Positions 1 to 11,771 of a stretch of 64,000 bases of DNA are shown here, one piece after another. The stretch is from Bactrocera neohumeralis (taxonomy: Eukaryota; Arthropoda; Insecta; Diptera; Tephritidae): positions 45,330,264 to 45,394,263 of the forward strand of contig NC_065923.1 of NCBI RefSeq assembly GCF_024586455.1, in the 5' to 3' direction. The position numbers were made by a program, and so were the translations under genes. The notes below the pieces were generated by a model. The model made no database searches. It was not told the DNA's origin and saw only the letters and a list, made by a program, of their open reading frames with translations. Within the stretch, counting starts at the first letter, position 1, and every line of letters begins with the position of its first letter.

Positions 1-692
1 AGAAACATAAATTGATATAATCAGTTAGGTATATGATTTACTTTTGAAAGAATTGTTAAACATCAGTCCTGAAACCGAATATGATTCTAATATTTTATTG
101 CACAAACAATGCCTTAGGTATTTTACATTAGGACAACGCGATGCCAAAATAACACAGAAAGAATGTGCTTATAAACATAAGGCCACACATGCTGAAATAT
201 ACTTGTAAATAAGTATACAAAGCGAAGATGCTTTACTACATTTACAAACTTTGGTATTAACGTCCTGCCTAATATCATTTTTACGAGTGGCACAAATGTT
301 AATTTAATTTTTCCCACTTACAACAATGGGCACATTAAAAAGTTTGGAGTCAAATATTTATACATATGTGATAAATATTTTATTATGAATTTATGCTCAT
401 GAAAAACATGACTTATATTAATTTATACCACTCATTATTTTAAATGTTTATTTGCCTTTTTTATCTGCGGGATTACTCATACGCAGCGTACATCTTTTTT
501 AATGCTTGGAGATATTATTATTTAAGTCAACATATTATATAATATTGATGTCTAATAATTTTTATGTGTATTAAAATAAAGTTAGGATGGTATAGCTCAG
601 CTAAATTTTATGTAACAAGGGGGAAAGGTTTTATAACATTCATATTTTTATATTTAGCTAAACTTCCGAATAACACTATTTCTTTGCATAGT
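1..692. other. AT-rich sequence, no gene seen
   Basis: This is AT-rich sequence, presumably part of the intron before the first receptor exon in the window. The short open frames show no recognisable protein. I see no repeat or RNA gene here. Confidence 0.5.
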
Positions 693-1001
693 AAAATAAA
701 TATAGTTTAAAATAAACTAAAAAACACGCTTTTAAAACATATCAAACTAAAAAGTGAATAATAATTTTTTGTATAAACTAACAATAATAATGAAGGAAAA
801 ATTCCTGCATTATTGTGAGAAAAGCGTGGAATGCTCCATATATGAAAAATATGTCACCAAGCACCCCACGCTTTTCTCACAATAATGCAGGAATTTTTTC
901 TTCATTATTATTGTTGGTTTATACAAAGAATTATTTTTCACTTTATAGTTTGATATGTTTTAAAAGCGTGTTTTTTATTTTTTTAAACTATATTTATTTT
1001 T
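693..1001. repeat. Long near-perfect inverted repeat (fold-back element)
   Basis: Two arms of about 137 bp (693-829 and 866-1001) are reverse complements with only a handful of mismatches, separated by a 36-base loop. The inner stem is perfect for over 30 bp around the motif ccacgcttttctcac. The arms are AT-rich and contain no convincing coding frame. I see no clean target-site duplication. This fits a fold-back MITE. If transcribed within the receptor pre-mRNA it would fold into a long hairpin. Confidence 0.9.
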
Positions 1002-1289
1002 AATTTTTTAGTTTGATGTGAGAAACTCCAAATTTGTTAAAATATGAACTATGACATGTAGTATTGGTTAAGTAAATCGATAATTAGGCAGCATTTAATA
1101 TCTACTCGTAACCTTTCATTGACTAATTGTTATATTATTTGCGGCCAAGTTCAATTGACGACTTTACGAATTATTACTTCTTATGCCAGTATTCTGCTTG
1201 TTATGATTGTCTCATGTCTCTAATTGTCACAATCGTAATTTAGTGACTCTGTTAGTCATAAGTCTCATTTTGGTATTCTGGCAGATATA

Positions 1290-1610
1290 GTATAGTAGTA
1301 TACTGTATAGTAGTGGCTAAATCGAATCATTTCTTCTAAAGCCTCACTGTTACATGGGGTTTTACCTGTCAACTTTGAACAGTCTGGTTCTTCAATTCGA
1401 ATACCGTCCAAAGATCTACAACGACTAAGTGCTACATAAGCTTGTCCAGCAGCAAACAGTCGAGAGCCCAGATAAATTACTGCATGATCTACTGTACAAC
1501 CAGAGAACGTATATTTATAAATAATTCATAAATATACGTTCTCTGCTACAACCTTGAATCTTATGAACGGTCGACGCCCAACTCAGTATGCTATTCAAAT
1601 GTCACCAAAA
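1290..1610 (-). pseudogene. PIF1-like helicase C-terminal relic (Helitron type)
   Basis: The minus strand encodes the C-terminal part of a PIF1-family DNA helicase. I read the motif HKIQGCTVDHAVIYLG, then FAAGQAYVALSRCRSLDG and a tail with CSKLTGKTPCNSEALEEM. These match the last helicase motifs of PIF1 proteins, which in insect genomes are common as the Rep/helicase part of Helitrons. The frame is split in the QGCT motif by a 45-bp palindromic insertion. Nothing upstream of this domain is recognisable, so it is a fragment. A cellular PIF1 retrocopy is possible but less likely. Confidence 0.8.
1495..1553. mobile_element. 45-bp palindromic insertion with 7-bp target duplication
   Basis: The segment 1502-1546 has perfect 17-bp inverted arms (agagaacgtatatttat) around a 9-base spacer. 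It is flanked by the direct repeat tacaacc at 1495-1501 and 1547-1553. Removing it with one repeat copy restores an open helicase frame, so it is a true insertion. The family is not known to me. Confidence 0.75.
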
Positions 1611-2003
1611 CTAATTTTATATAGATGTTGCATACTTTTAAGCGCATCTTTTTGGTGAGCTGCTTAAACTAACTACCGACTTCCTACAGTGTCGCTCAAA
1701 TATTCTAGATTTCAGTACCACTTAAAAAAGTTACAAACAAACATACATACATGCAAGTGAAGCTAATAAAAGCGTATTAAAAAATAGTTGCGTTCATTTC
1801 AATTTACATCGAGGAGAATAATATATGGGTCTAACTATGACCTCAGCGTCCTATCGATCTAATAATGCACAGTCATATATTTTATTAAATATTTTACCAT
1901 GTTTCGGATTGCCGCTGAAAATATTTCTATGCTGTCCGACTTTTGTGTTTTTCTGCGCTATGGATAGTTTTATTGAACTAGTCCTTATGTCGTTTCATTG
2001 ATG
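1611..2003. other. No gene seen
   Basis: This is AT-rich sequence between the helicase relic and the first mariner. I see no coding trace or repeat that I recognise. Confidence 0.45.
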
Positions 2004-2474
2004 CAGGATTACCTAGAAAAAGCATTTTCGCATTTCTAATCAATCCTCAGCTTACTTTTTTCATATTAATCATAATAAATAAATAAACAAATGTGTACCA
2101 TTTTGGTCGAACACTTTTTGCCATTTTTCCGCTAGAAACATTATTCCATCAGTGTGAAACTTTCATCAGTGTAAATCAAAATTTCCTAAAGCTAACGAAC
2201 CATTGTTGTGCTTCACGAACTGATACTGCATCGTCTCCGTAAACTTCACAAATTTCATTGGTGGCTTGCGTGGCATTCTTCTCTTTTTTATACAAAAATT
2301 TCAAAATAAAGCGAATTTCTTCATTATTTTCACTAATTTTTGAACAGCTGTAACTTTTTTCAACTTCCCGGAATTTTTTTGGTTAATGACTCAATGTGAT
2401 TAGTATCACTGATACACATACGACTGCAGCGACATCTATTGACAAAATACGAAAAGGCTTTATCGATTACCCTG
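2004..2474 (-). mobile_element. Internally deleted mariner element
   Basis: The ends are related inverted repeats (caggattacctagaaaaagc at the left; the reverse complement of the right end starts cagggtaatcgataaagcc). The minus strand encodes a mariner N-terminal helix-turn-helix piece with KNATQATNEICEVYGDDAVS. After a deletion it continues with a C-terminal piece ending WQKVFDQNGTHLF. The whole catalytic core is missing, giving about 470 bp against roughly 1.3 kb for a full mariner. No clear TA duplication remains. Confidence 0.75.
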
Positions 2475-2544
2475 CTTTTTATAATTCGGCATTTGAGAAC
2501 AAACAAAAATATTAATCATCGAAAATCGCTTTTTTATTTTTCAA

Positions 2545-3060
2545 AATATTCTTCATAAGGATATTTATACTTTTGCAGGCGTTTGAGCCAGTTGACGATG
2601 CATTTTTGCTACTTTGATTGAGTTATCACCAAAAAAATCGCTGAACGCACTTCTTGGTTTATTTTTTTCATAGGGAACAAAAATCCGTCGAGCGGTGCCA
2701 AGTAAGGACTATACGGTAGTTGACACATCAAGTCTATGCTTTGGTGCTTAAAAATGCAATTGCTTCAGTAGATGTGGGAGAGCGAACTCGCATTGTAGTG
2801 GGGAAGAGTGGTCAGTACCTAGCCTATGGTTTTTCTGATTTCTTGAAATACAGTAGATAAACTTATGGTAGTTTACCACTTAGAATTTACAGTTCTGACC
2901 TGTTTTAGTGGTATGGTTCCGTCATGTTAAGTTTTTCCAAAAAAAATAGTTTGCTTTAAAGTGCTTCGTGCACGAGCAGCTTCCGTTAGATTTGGCTCAC
3001 TTTCGTGCTCATACGCTTACTTACACCAAACATTTCTCTCGATAATCAACGCTAGCCGGT
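2545..3060 (-). pseudogene. Mariner-like transposase relic
   Basis: On the minus strand, with frame shifts, I read pieces matching mariner transposases: a TIPLKQVRTVNSKW segment, a broken PYSPYLAPLDGFLFP motif, and a C-terminus with WLKRLQKYKYPYEEYFEK. The order is that of the catalytic core followed by the C-terminal end. Stops and frame shifts show it is dead. It belongs to a different mariner lineage from the element just to its left. Confidence 0.7.
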
Positions 3061-3795
3061 TTTTGAGCGTTGACAAATTTTAAGGGTTCTAACGTACGAA
3101 ATTTCTTTTACAGTAAAATATTCATGAAATATCGAATAACTGCTAGTCTTATTAATGCCTATAGTTATCCCAGATGAAATTTGTAATAAATAAATGCGCT
3201 AAATATTCGCGATATTAATTCATTTTTTGGTCAAGATGAATATTTTAGGTTACTGTAAACAACCAACAAAAATGACGAGACTAAAAAAGTCAAACTCTCC
3301 AATAAAGTTGTGAATTGCCAAATCCTATATTCATTCAGCACTAAGTGGCTGAAATGTATAGAATTTTTCAAACGTTGGTTGCTCCTTAGAGCAAAAATTC
3401 CGGCCTTTGATTGAATTTAAATACTCGAAAAATTATTAAACTTTTTTAATGTTTAACTATGTTTAACTATGTATGTATTATGTTTAATTTACCTATCACA
3501 CAGAAACCTTTTTTAAAATAATTTTTTTTATATTTTTTTATTTGATTTCCGCTAAGAGAAAGCTTTCCATTTAGGAAAGTAGGTAGTGGTATATTTATGC
3601 GTATTCAGTTATAATTTAAAATTAGTTTTTATAAATTAAAACCGCACAAAAAATTACAACATAAAAACTGTATACACATAATTGTTTCTAATTCCAGTCA
3701 AATAATAATTAAAAATTATTGTTATATAAAATCATAAAAATTTGTAGCATATTCTTAAGCAAAATATTAAATTTTTTCGCTTTTCTATTTTTCAG
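3061..3795. other. Intron end upstream of the first exon
   Basis: This is AT-rich intron sequence without recognisable coding. It ends in a T-rich tract and the acceptor ttttcag at 3789-3795, which opens the first receptor exon in phase 1. Confidence 0.6.
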
Positions 3796-3948
3796 GCGCC
3801 ATATTCGAGCAGGGCACCGATGAGGTGCAATCTGCGTTTAAATACGCAATGCTCAATCACAATCTCAACGTATCGTCACGCCGTTTCGAGCTGCAAGCAT
3901 ACGTGGATGTCATCAATACGGCGGATGCATTTAAATTGTCACGCTTAA
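3796..3948 (+). CDS. GluRIA/B: Glutamate receptor exon 1 of window (start of amino-terminal domain)
   Basis: The exon encodes GAIFEQGTDEVQSAFKYAML and continues to AFKLSRL. This is the first beta strand and helix of the amino-terminal clamshell domain, equivalent to the GGLFPRG region of vertebrate AMPA receptors. The acceptor is ttttcag, and the exon begins with the last two bases of a Gly codon (phase 1). The donor is gtacgt at 3949, leaving one base of an Ile codon. The sequon NVS is present. The start codon and signal peptide must lie on an exon before the window. Base composition is clearly more balanced than in the flanking introns. Confidence 0.93.
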   Translation, partial: APYSSRAPMRCNLRLNTQCSITISTYRHAVSSCKHTWMSSIRRMHLNCHA

Positions 3949-4433
3949 GTACGTCGAGGCGAAAATTCTACTCAAACATGCATACTCACTCACACAAAAA
4001 TACACTCATCGACGTATAATACATATTTAAGTAGATCACGTGGCTGCAGTATGGTGGCCTTGTGCGGCAACTGTGGCTGTGGCAAGCGCACGCGCAAGCG
4101 AATGTGTGCCATTCGCTGGTTGATTGCCGCAAGCGCGCTGCGGCTGTCAATGCTATCGCTGCCACTGCTGCTGCTGCTGTCAATGTGGTGCTGATTAATT
4201 ATGCACATTTTCCAGATTTAAACAGCAAAATCCCCATTCACATGCATTTACGCAACATCCTTAACAACATTCACACTCACACAAGCATATACACAAATGT
4301 CTGTAAGAATACATAAACAATTTTTAATTATGGACGTTTGTTTTTCTTCTATTCTCATATTTAATGCTGCAACACAACGTGACTCAACAATTGCGTCAAC
4401 ACGTTTTGGTATGCACGCGTATGCGCCTCACAG
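3949..4433 (+). other. Intron (485 bp, phase 1)
   Basis: The donor is gtacgt and the acceptor is cctcacag. The intron is less AT-rich than the others, with a run of gctgctgctgctgct near 4165 that creates short open frames on both strands. I see no gene in it. Confidence 0.8.
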
Positions 4434-4561
4434 TATGCAATCAATTTTCGCGTGGCGTTTATTCCATGTTGGGCGCTGTATCACCGGATTCATTTGATAC
4501 ATTGCACTCGTACAGCAATACGTTTCAAATGCCATTCGTGACGCCATGGTTTCCAGAGAAA
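4434..4561 (+). CDS. GluRIA/B: Glutamate receptor exon 2 of window
   Basis: The exon encodes ICNQFSRGVYSMLGAVSPDS through VTPWFPEK. The CxQFSRGVY block is the hallmark of the AMPA-receptor amino-terminal domain. Its Cys pairs with the Cys of DCNTSKGW in the sixth exon, by analogy with vertebrate GluA subunits. It enters in phase 1 after cctcacag and leaves in phase 0 at gtaagc (4562). Confidence 0.93.
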
Positions 4562-5519
4562 GTAAGCCGGAATTTCACACTGGTTATATTACATAAAGCA
4601 AACAAAAAAATAGAAAAAGCAAACTATGAAATAATAAAAATAAATAAAAGTGCATAGAAACACATAAACAATGCAAATGTGCAAAGCAAAAAAGTCTGTG
4701 CGAGCGCGAATATTTGAAATGGAAAAAAGTGTGACAGCACTGTGCATACTAACTTTTTAACACTTAAACAAACACTAACGCATTTTCGTACTCACATATA
4801 CATATGTGTGTGTGCACACAGATAAATAATAAACGTGGTATTTTTGTGAAAATATCGATAGTCAAGCACCGCAGCTGCCGCTGTGCCATTTTTCCAACGC
4901 ACTTGACTTGCTGCCATTGTTTTTTCTGTCGTTTTTCGCTTTTCGCCTTGCTTTGTGTTGAGGGTTTTGTGTTTGTTGCAGTTTTATACGAGCAGCGGAT
5001 TTTTTGCGGCATATTGTCGCTACCGAAATGTGTTAAGTGTGCAGTTGCTCGAGTGGTTGAGTGCAACAAAAACTAGTAGCGAAATTTGCACAATATGATA
5101 CGAATATATGTTTTTATATAAACATATATATATGTATATTTAAGCATACATACATATATGTGTATCCCAACATAAACTGCAAGCCCGAATTTTCCACTCA
5201 TGGCGTTAAAATAACAAGTGCCACTATAACAAAGGCTTTTACGATTTAGATTTAAAATCAGTTTCTCACTCGCTTAAACTCAATAAGAGCACATTTATAC
5301 GCATGCCGTTCTATACAATTTAAAATAAATACAAAGCAATTGATAGAACGTATTTTCACATCACACTTCATTTAATTGAAATACGTTTAGAAGCATATGG
5401 GTAAAAAAAACAATAAAATAAGATCCGCTTTATTAAACTGCATCCTTTTTACCATAGAGAGGGTTTATTGAGTTCGCAACGCTGTTGGTAATACCTAAAA
5501 ACAAGCTTAGGAGACCCTA
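4562..5519 (+). other. Intron sequence, no gene seen
   Basis: First part of a 4071-bp intron (donor gtaagc at 4562). It holds TATATG-rich and CA-rich stretches around 4790-4830 and 5100-5170. The paired open frames near 4764-5076 on both strands reflect composition rather than a gene. Confidence 0.6.
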
Positions 5520-6080
5520 TTTACAAATGATGTGTGGATTAAGCTATGTCTGACTGGCTGTATATACACAAACTAGTCCCTTAGTTTTTGAGATATCAAT
5601 ATCAAATTTTTCTCACGTCTTTTCTATTAAAGTATTTGCTCATTTGTCGTAACCGCCGTTATAGGATAAATATAGCATATATGTAGATGTCATACAAACT
5701 GAATGATCAGAATCAAGTTCTTGTAAAGAAAACTCTTATTTCATAAATAATCTTCAGGAATTTTCGAGTGGATTATTGTTCAAGGTAACAAAATGTTTAG
5801 ATCAGGCGAGTACAGCAAATAGCTGTCATACGATGTGTATACGAAAGAAAGCTCGAACTTTAAAACTAAAATTTTGAGAGTCTGATGTGTTCAAATGTGA
5901 AATTTTATGTAATCAATCAATCTATCCGTATAAAACCTTGCACAAAATGTACCCTGAGGTACTTCATCTTTCGTCCAAAAAGTGTCGAAATCGGACCATA
6001 ACTTTACAAGAAACCAGACGACAAATAGCTGGACCCGACTTCATATGGTGACTTTTTCCGAAAATATCGGAAGTACGATA
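5520..6080 (-). repeat. Dispersed repeat copy (tephritid-type)
   Basis: This stretch shares phrases with segments near 40.9, 50.8 and 58.8 kb: catacaaactgaatgatcag, the cttgtaaagaaaactcttat variant, and a block that reads on the minus strand as ctcaaaaactaagggactag. It appears to be a degraded copy in minus orientation. I recognise the pattern as a high-copy fly repeat but do not know its formal class. Confidence 0.5.
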
Positions 6081-6084
6081 CAAT

Positions 6085-6310
6085 TTGAGCTGCATATACT
6101 ATAACGCTGTTTTATACTCCATATGCGCCAGACGTGGCTCCATGGGAACCAAATTCCAAAAATAAAGAGAGCTTTAAAAAGTTCATACTTTCATAATCCT
6201 AAATGACATAGTGCTTGGCCGGGAGAGCTAAAGATCATCCTATAAATCGATTTTATAAGTGTAGAATATAGAAGGGGGACTGTTTTGAAGACGGAGAGTT
6301 ATTTATATCA
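6085..6310 (+). pseudogene. Mariner transposase C-terminal relic
   Basis: Degraded plus-strand pieces match the mariner end: YAPDVAPWEP (the YSPDLAP motif) near 6115 and KGDCFEDGE near 6270 (the KGDYFEGDE motif). The spacing fits the last third of the transposase. Frame shifts separate them. Confidence 0.55.
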
Positions 6311-6609
6311 AAAAGAGTGTCTAGAAAGAATTGATTTTGATTTCAAATGCAATGACTGCTGCTTTGAAAACTATCGTTCTAGGAAGTTCTACTTCTTCTT
6401 AGATAATGATATTTGGCATCAAATATCAATTATATCAATTCAGACCTTCATCTTATCTCCACATATCCAATATATTAACTTCCTTCCATACGACTGACCT
6501 TGTTTTGTACAACAAGGTCAGCAAGTGCGATAGCTCAGGCAACAAAAATTTTCTGTCGTAATATGATATAAAAATTTATCTAATATTTACAATTTTTTTT
6601 GCTTACAGT

Positions 6610-6900
6610 ATAAAATTGCGTGATGTCCAACAATGATAATTCATAATTTTAAAATTCTTAATTAATTCTTCAAAATCAATGTCGTCTCCATCAAAGTAAA
6701 CTCTCCTGGCTCCAATATAATTGTGCCAACTTTTCTTCCAATCTTCGAAACAATTGTTAAAATCCAGAGCGGTCGTTTGAGTTAGCTGAATTGCCACGGA
6801 GATAAAACAGGCGAATACGGAGTGCACCGCAACTCGATAATTGAACAAATCTGTCAGCTTAACCTTGATTTTTGAACTGCTCTCACTTAGTTTATCGGCT
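6610..6900 (-). pseudogene. Mariner transposase C-terminal relic
   Basis: The minus strand keeps an open frame with LDFNNCFEDWKKSWHNYIG followed by YFDGDDIDFEE, the typical mariner C-terminus. The upstream part is unrecognisable, so only the 3' end survives. It is a lineage with a WKKSWHNYI signature like the relics near 15 and 50 kb. Confidence 0.75.
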
Positions 6901-8632
6901 TCGGCTTACCTTTGCAACGTTATTTGGTCGACCGATTTACATTAAATAGTCTTACTACTATCTGCCCACAGTTGGACTATCTGCTGGTCAGGTTGTCTTT
7001 GTAGTAATTATTTTAATTATGAAGGATGATTTTTATTATAAGTAGTAAGATGTCTTTGCTAAATAACTATAAATTATTTTGTTTCTACGCCCAATTCTTC
7101 AATATAATTTTGAGATTACGCATGACTAAAACACTTTACATATATTTTAAAAATTTTTAGTTTTCGAATATATAGAACCTGAAATAAAGGTAGAAAGCTC
7201 CGCCATTCTGCAATTAAAGTTTTCTTGGGACCTCTTTAACACATTATTAATAACCTTCAGGTTGTCAAACTAATAAACTAAAGTTGAGCTTAATGGAATA
7301 ATGTCTTTAGAGGTTAAGTTATGAACGAAAATCCAAATAAGATTTATCTGCGCGGAACATAAGTTGAACATCTGCTCACTTGATCTCCCTTAAATACGAA
7401 AATGCTACACAATGTTCTATTTTATTGCATAAAATTTATGCTGTGCCCATAAATTTTATTTAATCATATTTTTATTAAATGTTAATCATACGCCTCAGTG
7501 GTAATAAAGCAGATTTTAACTAAAACAATAAAGATGTCTCCATTAGGCGGAGTTAACCGTGACCGTCTTGAAAAACAACAACACTCAAAGCGCCAGCAAC
7601 TATGTTGTAAGTAACAAAAAACTGTGGACAAAGGCCTGCGGTAGCAATAAGCCGTTACCGAAAATTTATGAAATGCTTAATAAAGTTATAAATGTCCAAA
7701 ACTGTACGCAGCACACAAATCATAATAAATTCAGCTTTTATTTCGTTTTACACAAACAGAACGACAACACCCCAAAACACCCCTGCTAAAGGGCCTGAAG
7801 CCTAACGAACCAGTAACATGTTTAAAGAGCATATAATATTGCGTCGTGTCGAAAACCTCAGCTGTACACCAACATCAACACCAATGGCTGCAGAAGTTGT
7901 AGTGGTCCGTCGGGCTTTAGTACAGCTGTAGGCAGCCGCCATGCTTATAGCAATTACATAAATATTTACTAGCAGTGTACGGTGCACTCCACGACACACA
8001 CAGATTGGATGAAATGTTTTCGAGTTTGTGATGAGAGCTCTGCAAATCTTTACAACTACAGCTTTGATTGTTAGAGAAATCTTATACAGAGAAGTTCGTC
8101 ACGCTGAAAGACAGCTGACATTTGCATTAGCTAATTCCTTAATCTTTGATATTTCATAGCAGCGCAGTTCTCACTACATTTCGAACTCTGAAATGTCGTC
8201 ATTGCACAGACACACTACGCTACTACTGCGGCATTAAGCCACTGTTATTACAATCAACATAAATCATTCGACAAAAGCAAAGCTATGAAGAAACCGAAAC
8301 TTGAAAAAATAACTTTTTTTTACAAGAAATAAGATAAATAGTAAATATGTATAAAATATCCGCAAAAAATTACATTTTATAAGTATGTGTGCGTAATTGC
8401 GCTATAGTTGCGCGGAGGCAGATATACTCTTACACAACTTCCACCTCCGGCGCCGTTGCTTACTCACACTGCTGTCGCAACTTTTCTGCGCCAACAACTG
8501 GCTTTTCTGCGAGTACTCGACACTCGCCACAGTCACGATTTCAATTCACACCACAATTTGCTTTTTGTTTCTTTTTTCCAATCCCAATTTTACTGTGCCG
8601 TCAATTCGTAAACGCTTGCACGCGCCTGCTAG
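6901..8632 (+). other. Intron sequence, no gene seen
   Basis: Remainder of the intron between exons 2 and 3 of the window. Open frames near 8389-8733 overlap the next exon in other frames or are composition effects. The acceptor tgctag at 8627-8632 has a weak pyrimidine tract. Confidence 0.6.
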
Positions 8633-8762
8633 GTGCTGACGCCCTCATCCGGCTTCCTCGACTATGCCATAAGTATGCGCCCGGATTATCATCAGGCGAT
8701 TATCGATACAATACAATTTTATGGATGGCGTAAAATAATTTATCTCTACGACTCACATGATG
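8633..8762 (+). CDS. GluRIA/B: Glutamate receptor exon 3 of window
   Basis: The exon encodes VLTPSSGFLDYAISMRPDYH through YGWRKIIYLYDSHDG. The SMRPDYHQAI and YLYDS blocks are typical of AMPA-receptor amino-terminal domains. It begins in phase 0 after tgctag and ends in phase 1 with the first G of a Gly codon, donor gtaagt at 8763. The next exon lies 42.6 kb downstream and continues the frame exactly. Confidence 0.92.
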
Positions 8763-10019
8763 GTAAGTACGAAATACTACGTAAAATATAAAAAATTGCG
8801 TACAAATATAGTATACTATATATTTTACCATTTTTGATATATATATTAACAGTTACGTAGTGGCAAGTGAGAAATAAATTTTCACAAGCCGTTAACCCAC
8901 TGACAGCGTTCACTCAATTTGTTCATACCAAATGCGTGAACTGTATATTTATGATAGATAGTAATTTGTCAAGGCTCCTGCTACAGCGAACATAAATTTG
9001 CTTATGCATCGCTAAATTTATGTATTAATGTAAATGAAGCTTTATTTTTGAGTAAACATTAAACCATCATCAAACCAGAGCTCCATTAATGGAGCACTGT
9101 GGTATACATATATGTATATAAGGTATTTCAGATACATACAAATTGTTCAATAAATAAAAATCCTTCACTGTGTGGTGTAAGTGTCTGCATTGGACAAAAT
9201 ATTGCGTATACTTTAATTGCTTACAACTAAAATAATGCAAATCGGTTGAATTTCGTTTGTGAATTTTGTTAAGAAAATGTTACATATACGCCTCCGCCTA
9301 CAAAGCAAATTCAACCGGATGCCATAATCTTTTAAAAGGATTTTCGAAATTTAATGTGATATTGCTCAATGGTACTTCGGATATATTGAATTAATTAATG
9401 AAATAATTTATGAGACAAAACTGCATACTTTTACTAAGAAAATCAGATTTTTGGTCAGCTATGACCAAATTTCTGTTTCTATTGTAGGATTACAAGCCGT
9501 TCATGTTTCAGTTAGAGAAAATAACACATAAAAGAAAAATATACGAAATATTTTGACTACAAATTGATTTCAAATCATACATTCCAAGCTATAGTTGTGG
9601 GTTGTTTTCGTGTCTCTTATTTCTGAAAAACTTAACCATTTGTAACGAAAAATAATTATGCGGATAATTACTCTTAACTTCAATTCACATTTTTGCCCAT
9701 TTTTTCAAGACTCTTCATGTTCACACTAAGTTACTATAATTATCGAATAGAGAAATTAAAATCGACAAAATGTACTACAATTCGATTTTATTTAAATCAT
9801 TCATCAAGCCAGAAAAATTAAAAATTTTAAGCGATTAAATTATTATATAATAAATGATGGAAATTCAATTCACGGATGTTAGGGCGTTATGGAACATAAT
9901 TCTGCCTTCATTCATAACACATTAGCAATTGCGCTACAATATTTTTCGGTTCTGTTTCTCGTTAATTCCATGGTAGATAGGTATGTAGAGTGATTGTTTA
10001 ACGACGCACCTAGGCCTGG
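8763..10019 (+). other. Start of the 42.6-kb intron, no gene seen
   Basis: This opens the giant intron 8763-51371. It is AT-rich with no coding trace I recognise up to the non-LTR relic at 10.0 kb. Confidence 0.6.
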
Positions 10020-10280
10020 AGGATGCTCATTGTGAGACCACCGGGACTAAAATCTCCTCAATCTATTGTGTCCTATTTGAACCAATTTATGTTTCTGATG
10101 AAGTTTTTCAGTACAAAAAGTTTTATTTGTGCAACTTCCGTCCTCTACCGATACCATAATTTCTATTATTTCCTATATAAAGTCTTGCATTCGCATAGAA
10201 GATGTCTTACAGCCTCTTTTTCTTCCACCTTTAAACAGCTTCTACAATTGTCTTTATATACAGGGGGTTGTGGAATCTGA
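10020..10280 (-). pseudogene. Non-LTR retrotransposon 3' end with zinc-knuckle-like motif
   Basis: The minus strand reads DNCRSCLKVEEKEAVRHLLC followed by ECKTLYRK. This Cys/His cluster and the HLLCEC phrase are typical of the C-terminal end of I/LOA/R1-type retrotransposon ORF2 after the RNase H region. No reverse transcriptase is visible beside it, so only the 3' tail is left. Confidence 0.65.
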
Positions 10281-10592
10281 TAGTTGTCGGAATCAGAATT
10301 GAAACCGATCAAAAAAAGCAGTAGGTGTCATGAATTGAGACATTATTGGTTTCATATTCGAAACAGAATTTGTATCGGTTTTGGGTGTCAGGGAAACCAG
10401 TTTTATCGGTTTTGCTGTCAGAAACAAAGCAAGAAGATATTCGCACACAGATTTGAAATGTAAGTTTCTTAACTTCATGTTATTTTATTGTTACGAATTA
10501 ATTTATCTTTATTTCTATAGGAGAAAACATAAGAATAAAACACGAAATGTCTTAATTATTGAGTTTTGAAAAAAATGCGGATATTTAAGGAG

Positions 10593-11285
10593 GAGCCTGC
10601 TTTAGAGGCTTAAAAATCGATTTTTTTTTTTGGGAGGGAAAGAAATAAGTGATTAAAGCGAAATTTCTAGGGTTTATAGTAATATATTTAAACATCATCT
10701 GAAAATTTTTTGGATACGATTTCTTTGATATTCTGCCTTAGGGAAGCAATTGTCCAATGCAACTCGCATGTGCATTTGTCGGACGGCGGGCAGTATGCAA
10801 GCAATTTCTATCGGAAACAAAAAATTCAAAGAGATTCATATTTGTTAATAACTTTGTTCAAGTTAAACTAGGAGAATTTCAAAAAATAAGTGTAAAATTC
10901 TAAAAAAATTTAAAATTTGAAGAAACAAGTGGTATTTGACCAAAAAAATTTTACATATGAATGTATGTTCAAACTTAACTTTTCTTAACTTTTTTTGTTT
11001 AAATAGAAGATAATTTAATGCGAAAGATAACAAACTTTGCCCCAATTTCATACGTTTAGTTTTTTCTATCCTGTCCGCCAATTAAGAAAAATCGTAAGAA
11101 TGAAAACCGAGAAATCGCGAGTCAAAGTTTTCGCTTTCTGCCCAAGCGCTCATATATGTATATTTATATCTACCAGTGCTCGGTGACTATTTCCCTTCTA
11201 GCTTCGACAATCCCTGATAGTGTTTCTAATATGCTGGCATACCTGTGTGAATTTCCCATAATTATCAATAAATTCGATCAAATCT
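10593..11285 (+). mobile_element. Non-autonomous inverted-repeat element, copy 1
   Basis: This copy is alignable by eye over most of its length with 18968-19518. Shared blocks include gattaaagcgaaatttctag, gatattctgcctt and ggacggcgggcag. Its left end gagcctgctttagagg matches the inverted repeat of the second copy; the right end is degraded. It has no coding capacity. Confidence 0.7.
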
Positions 11286-11771
11286 GGAAACGAAGTTTGT
11301 CAAAATAAAATAATAAAAACTTGTAATTGGTAATCAATGTTATTGAAACTTAGAATTGCGGCTGTAATTATTTTCTATGCCAAAATCGTAGAACAATGGT
11401 AGGTTAACTTACTCTGTTTTCTCTCTTGCTCAATCGCAAACTTAAACCAAGAGAATCATAGAAGGGCACAAAAGTCAATCTATTAGAACGTTGAAGGCAT
11501 CCGGACGACCTGATGATTGAAGAAGTTTCTTGAAGTAGCATAAATACAGAATAAAAAATGCGTACTTGAATCTAATTCTAGTGTCGCCTGATGGGTTGTG
11601 TGTAGTGACAGTTAAGTGGCCCCAGTATTAATATCAGTCGAACTTATAATCGACACAAAATATGCAATAAATCGCAGTGCAAGTTTTTATTAATTTCTAG
11701 AATCGACGCTGCTTATAATTAGTTTAGTCTTTAACTAATGATGAATTATGTACTTCTGCCTTGATATACTA
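11286..11771 (+). other. Intron sequence, no gene seen
   Basis: I see no recognisable repeat or coding trace between the inverted-repeat element and the Harbinger relic. Confidence 0.5.

Noticed and set aside
1290..1610. Functional host PIF1 helicase gene
   Set aside because: Only the C-terminal motifs are present and the frame is broken by an insertion.
4764..5076. Overlapping open frames of 90-101 codons on both strands
   Set aside because: Opposite-strand pair in intron sequence, no recognisable domain and no splice or start context.
8389..8733. 114-codon plus-strand frame upstream of exon 3
   Set aside because: It runs into the exon in a different frame; the exon frame matching the receptor is clear.
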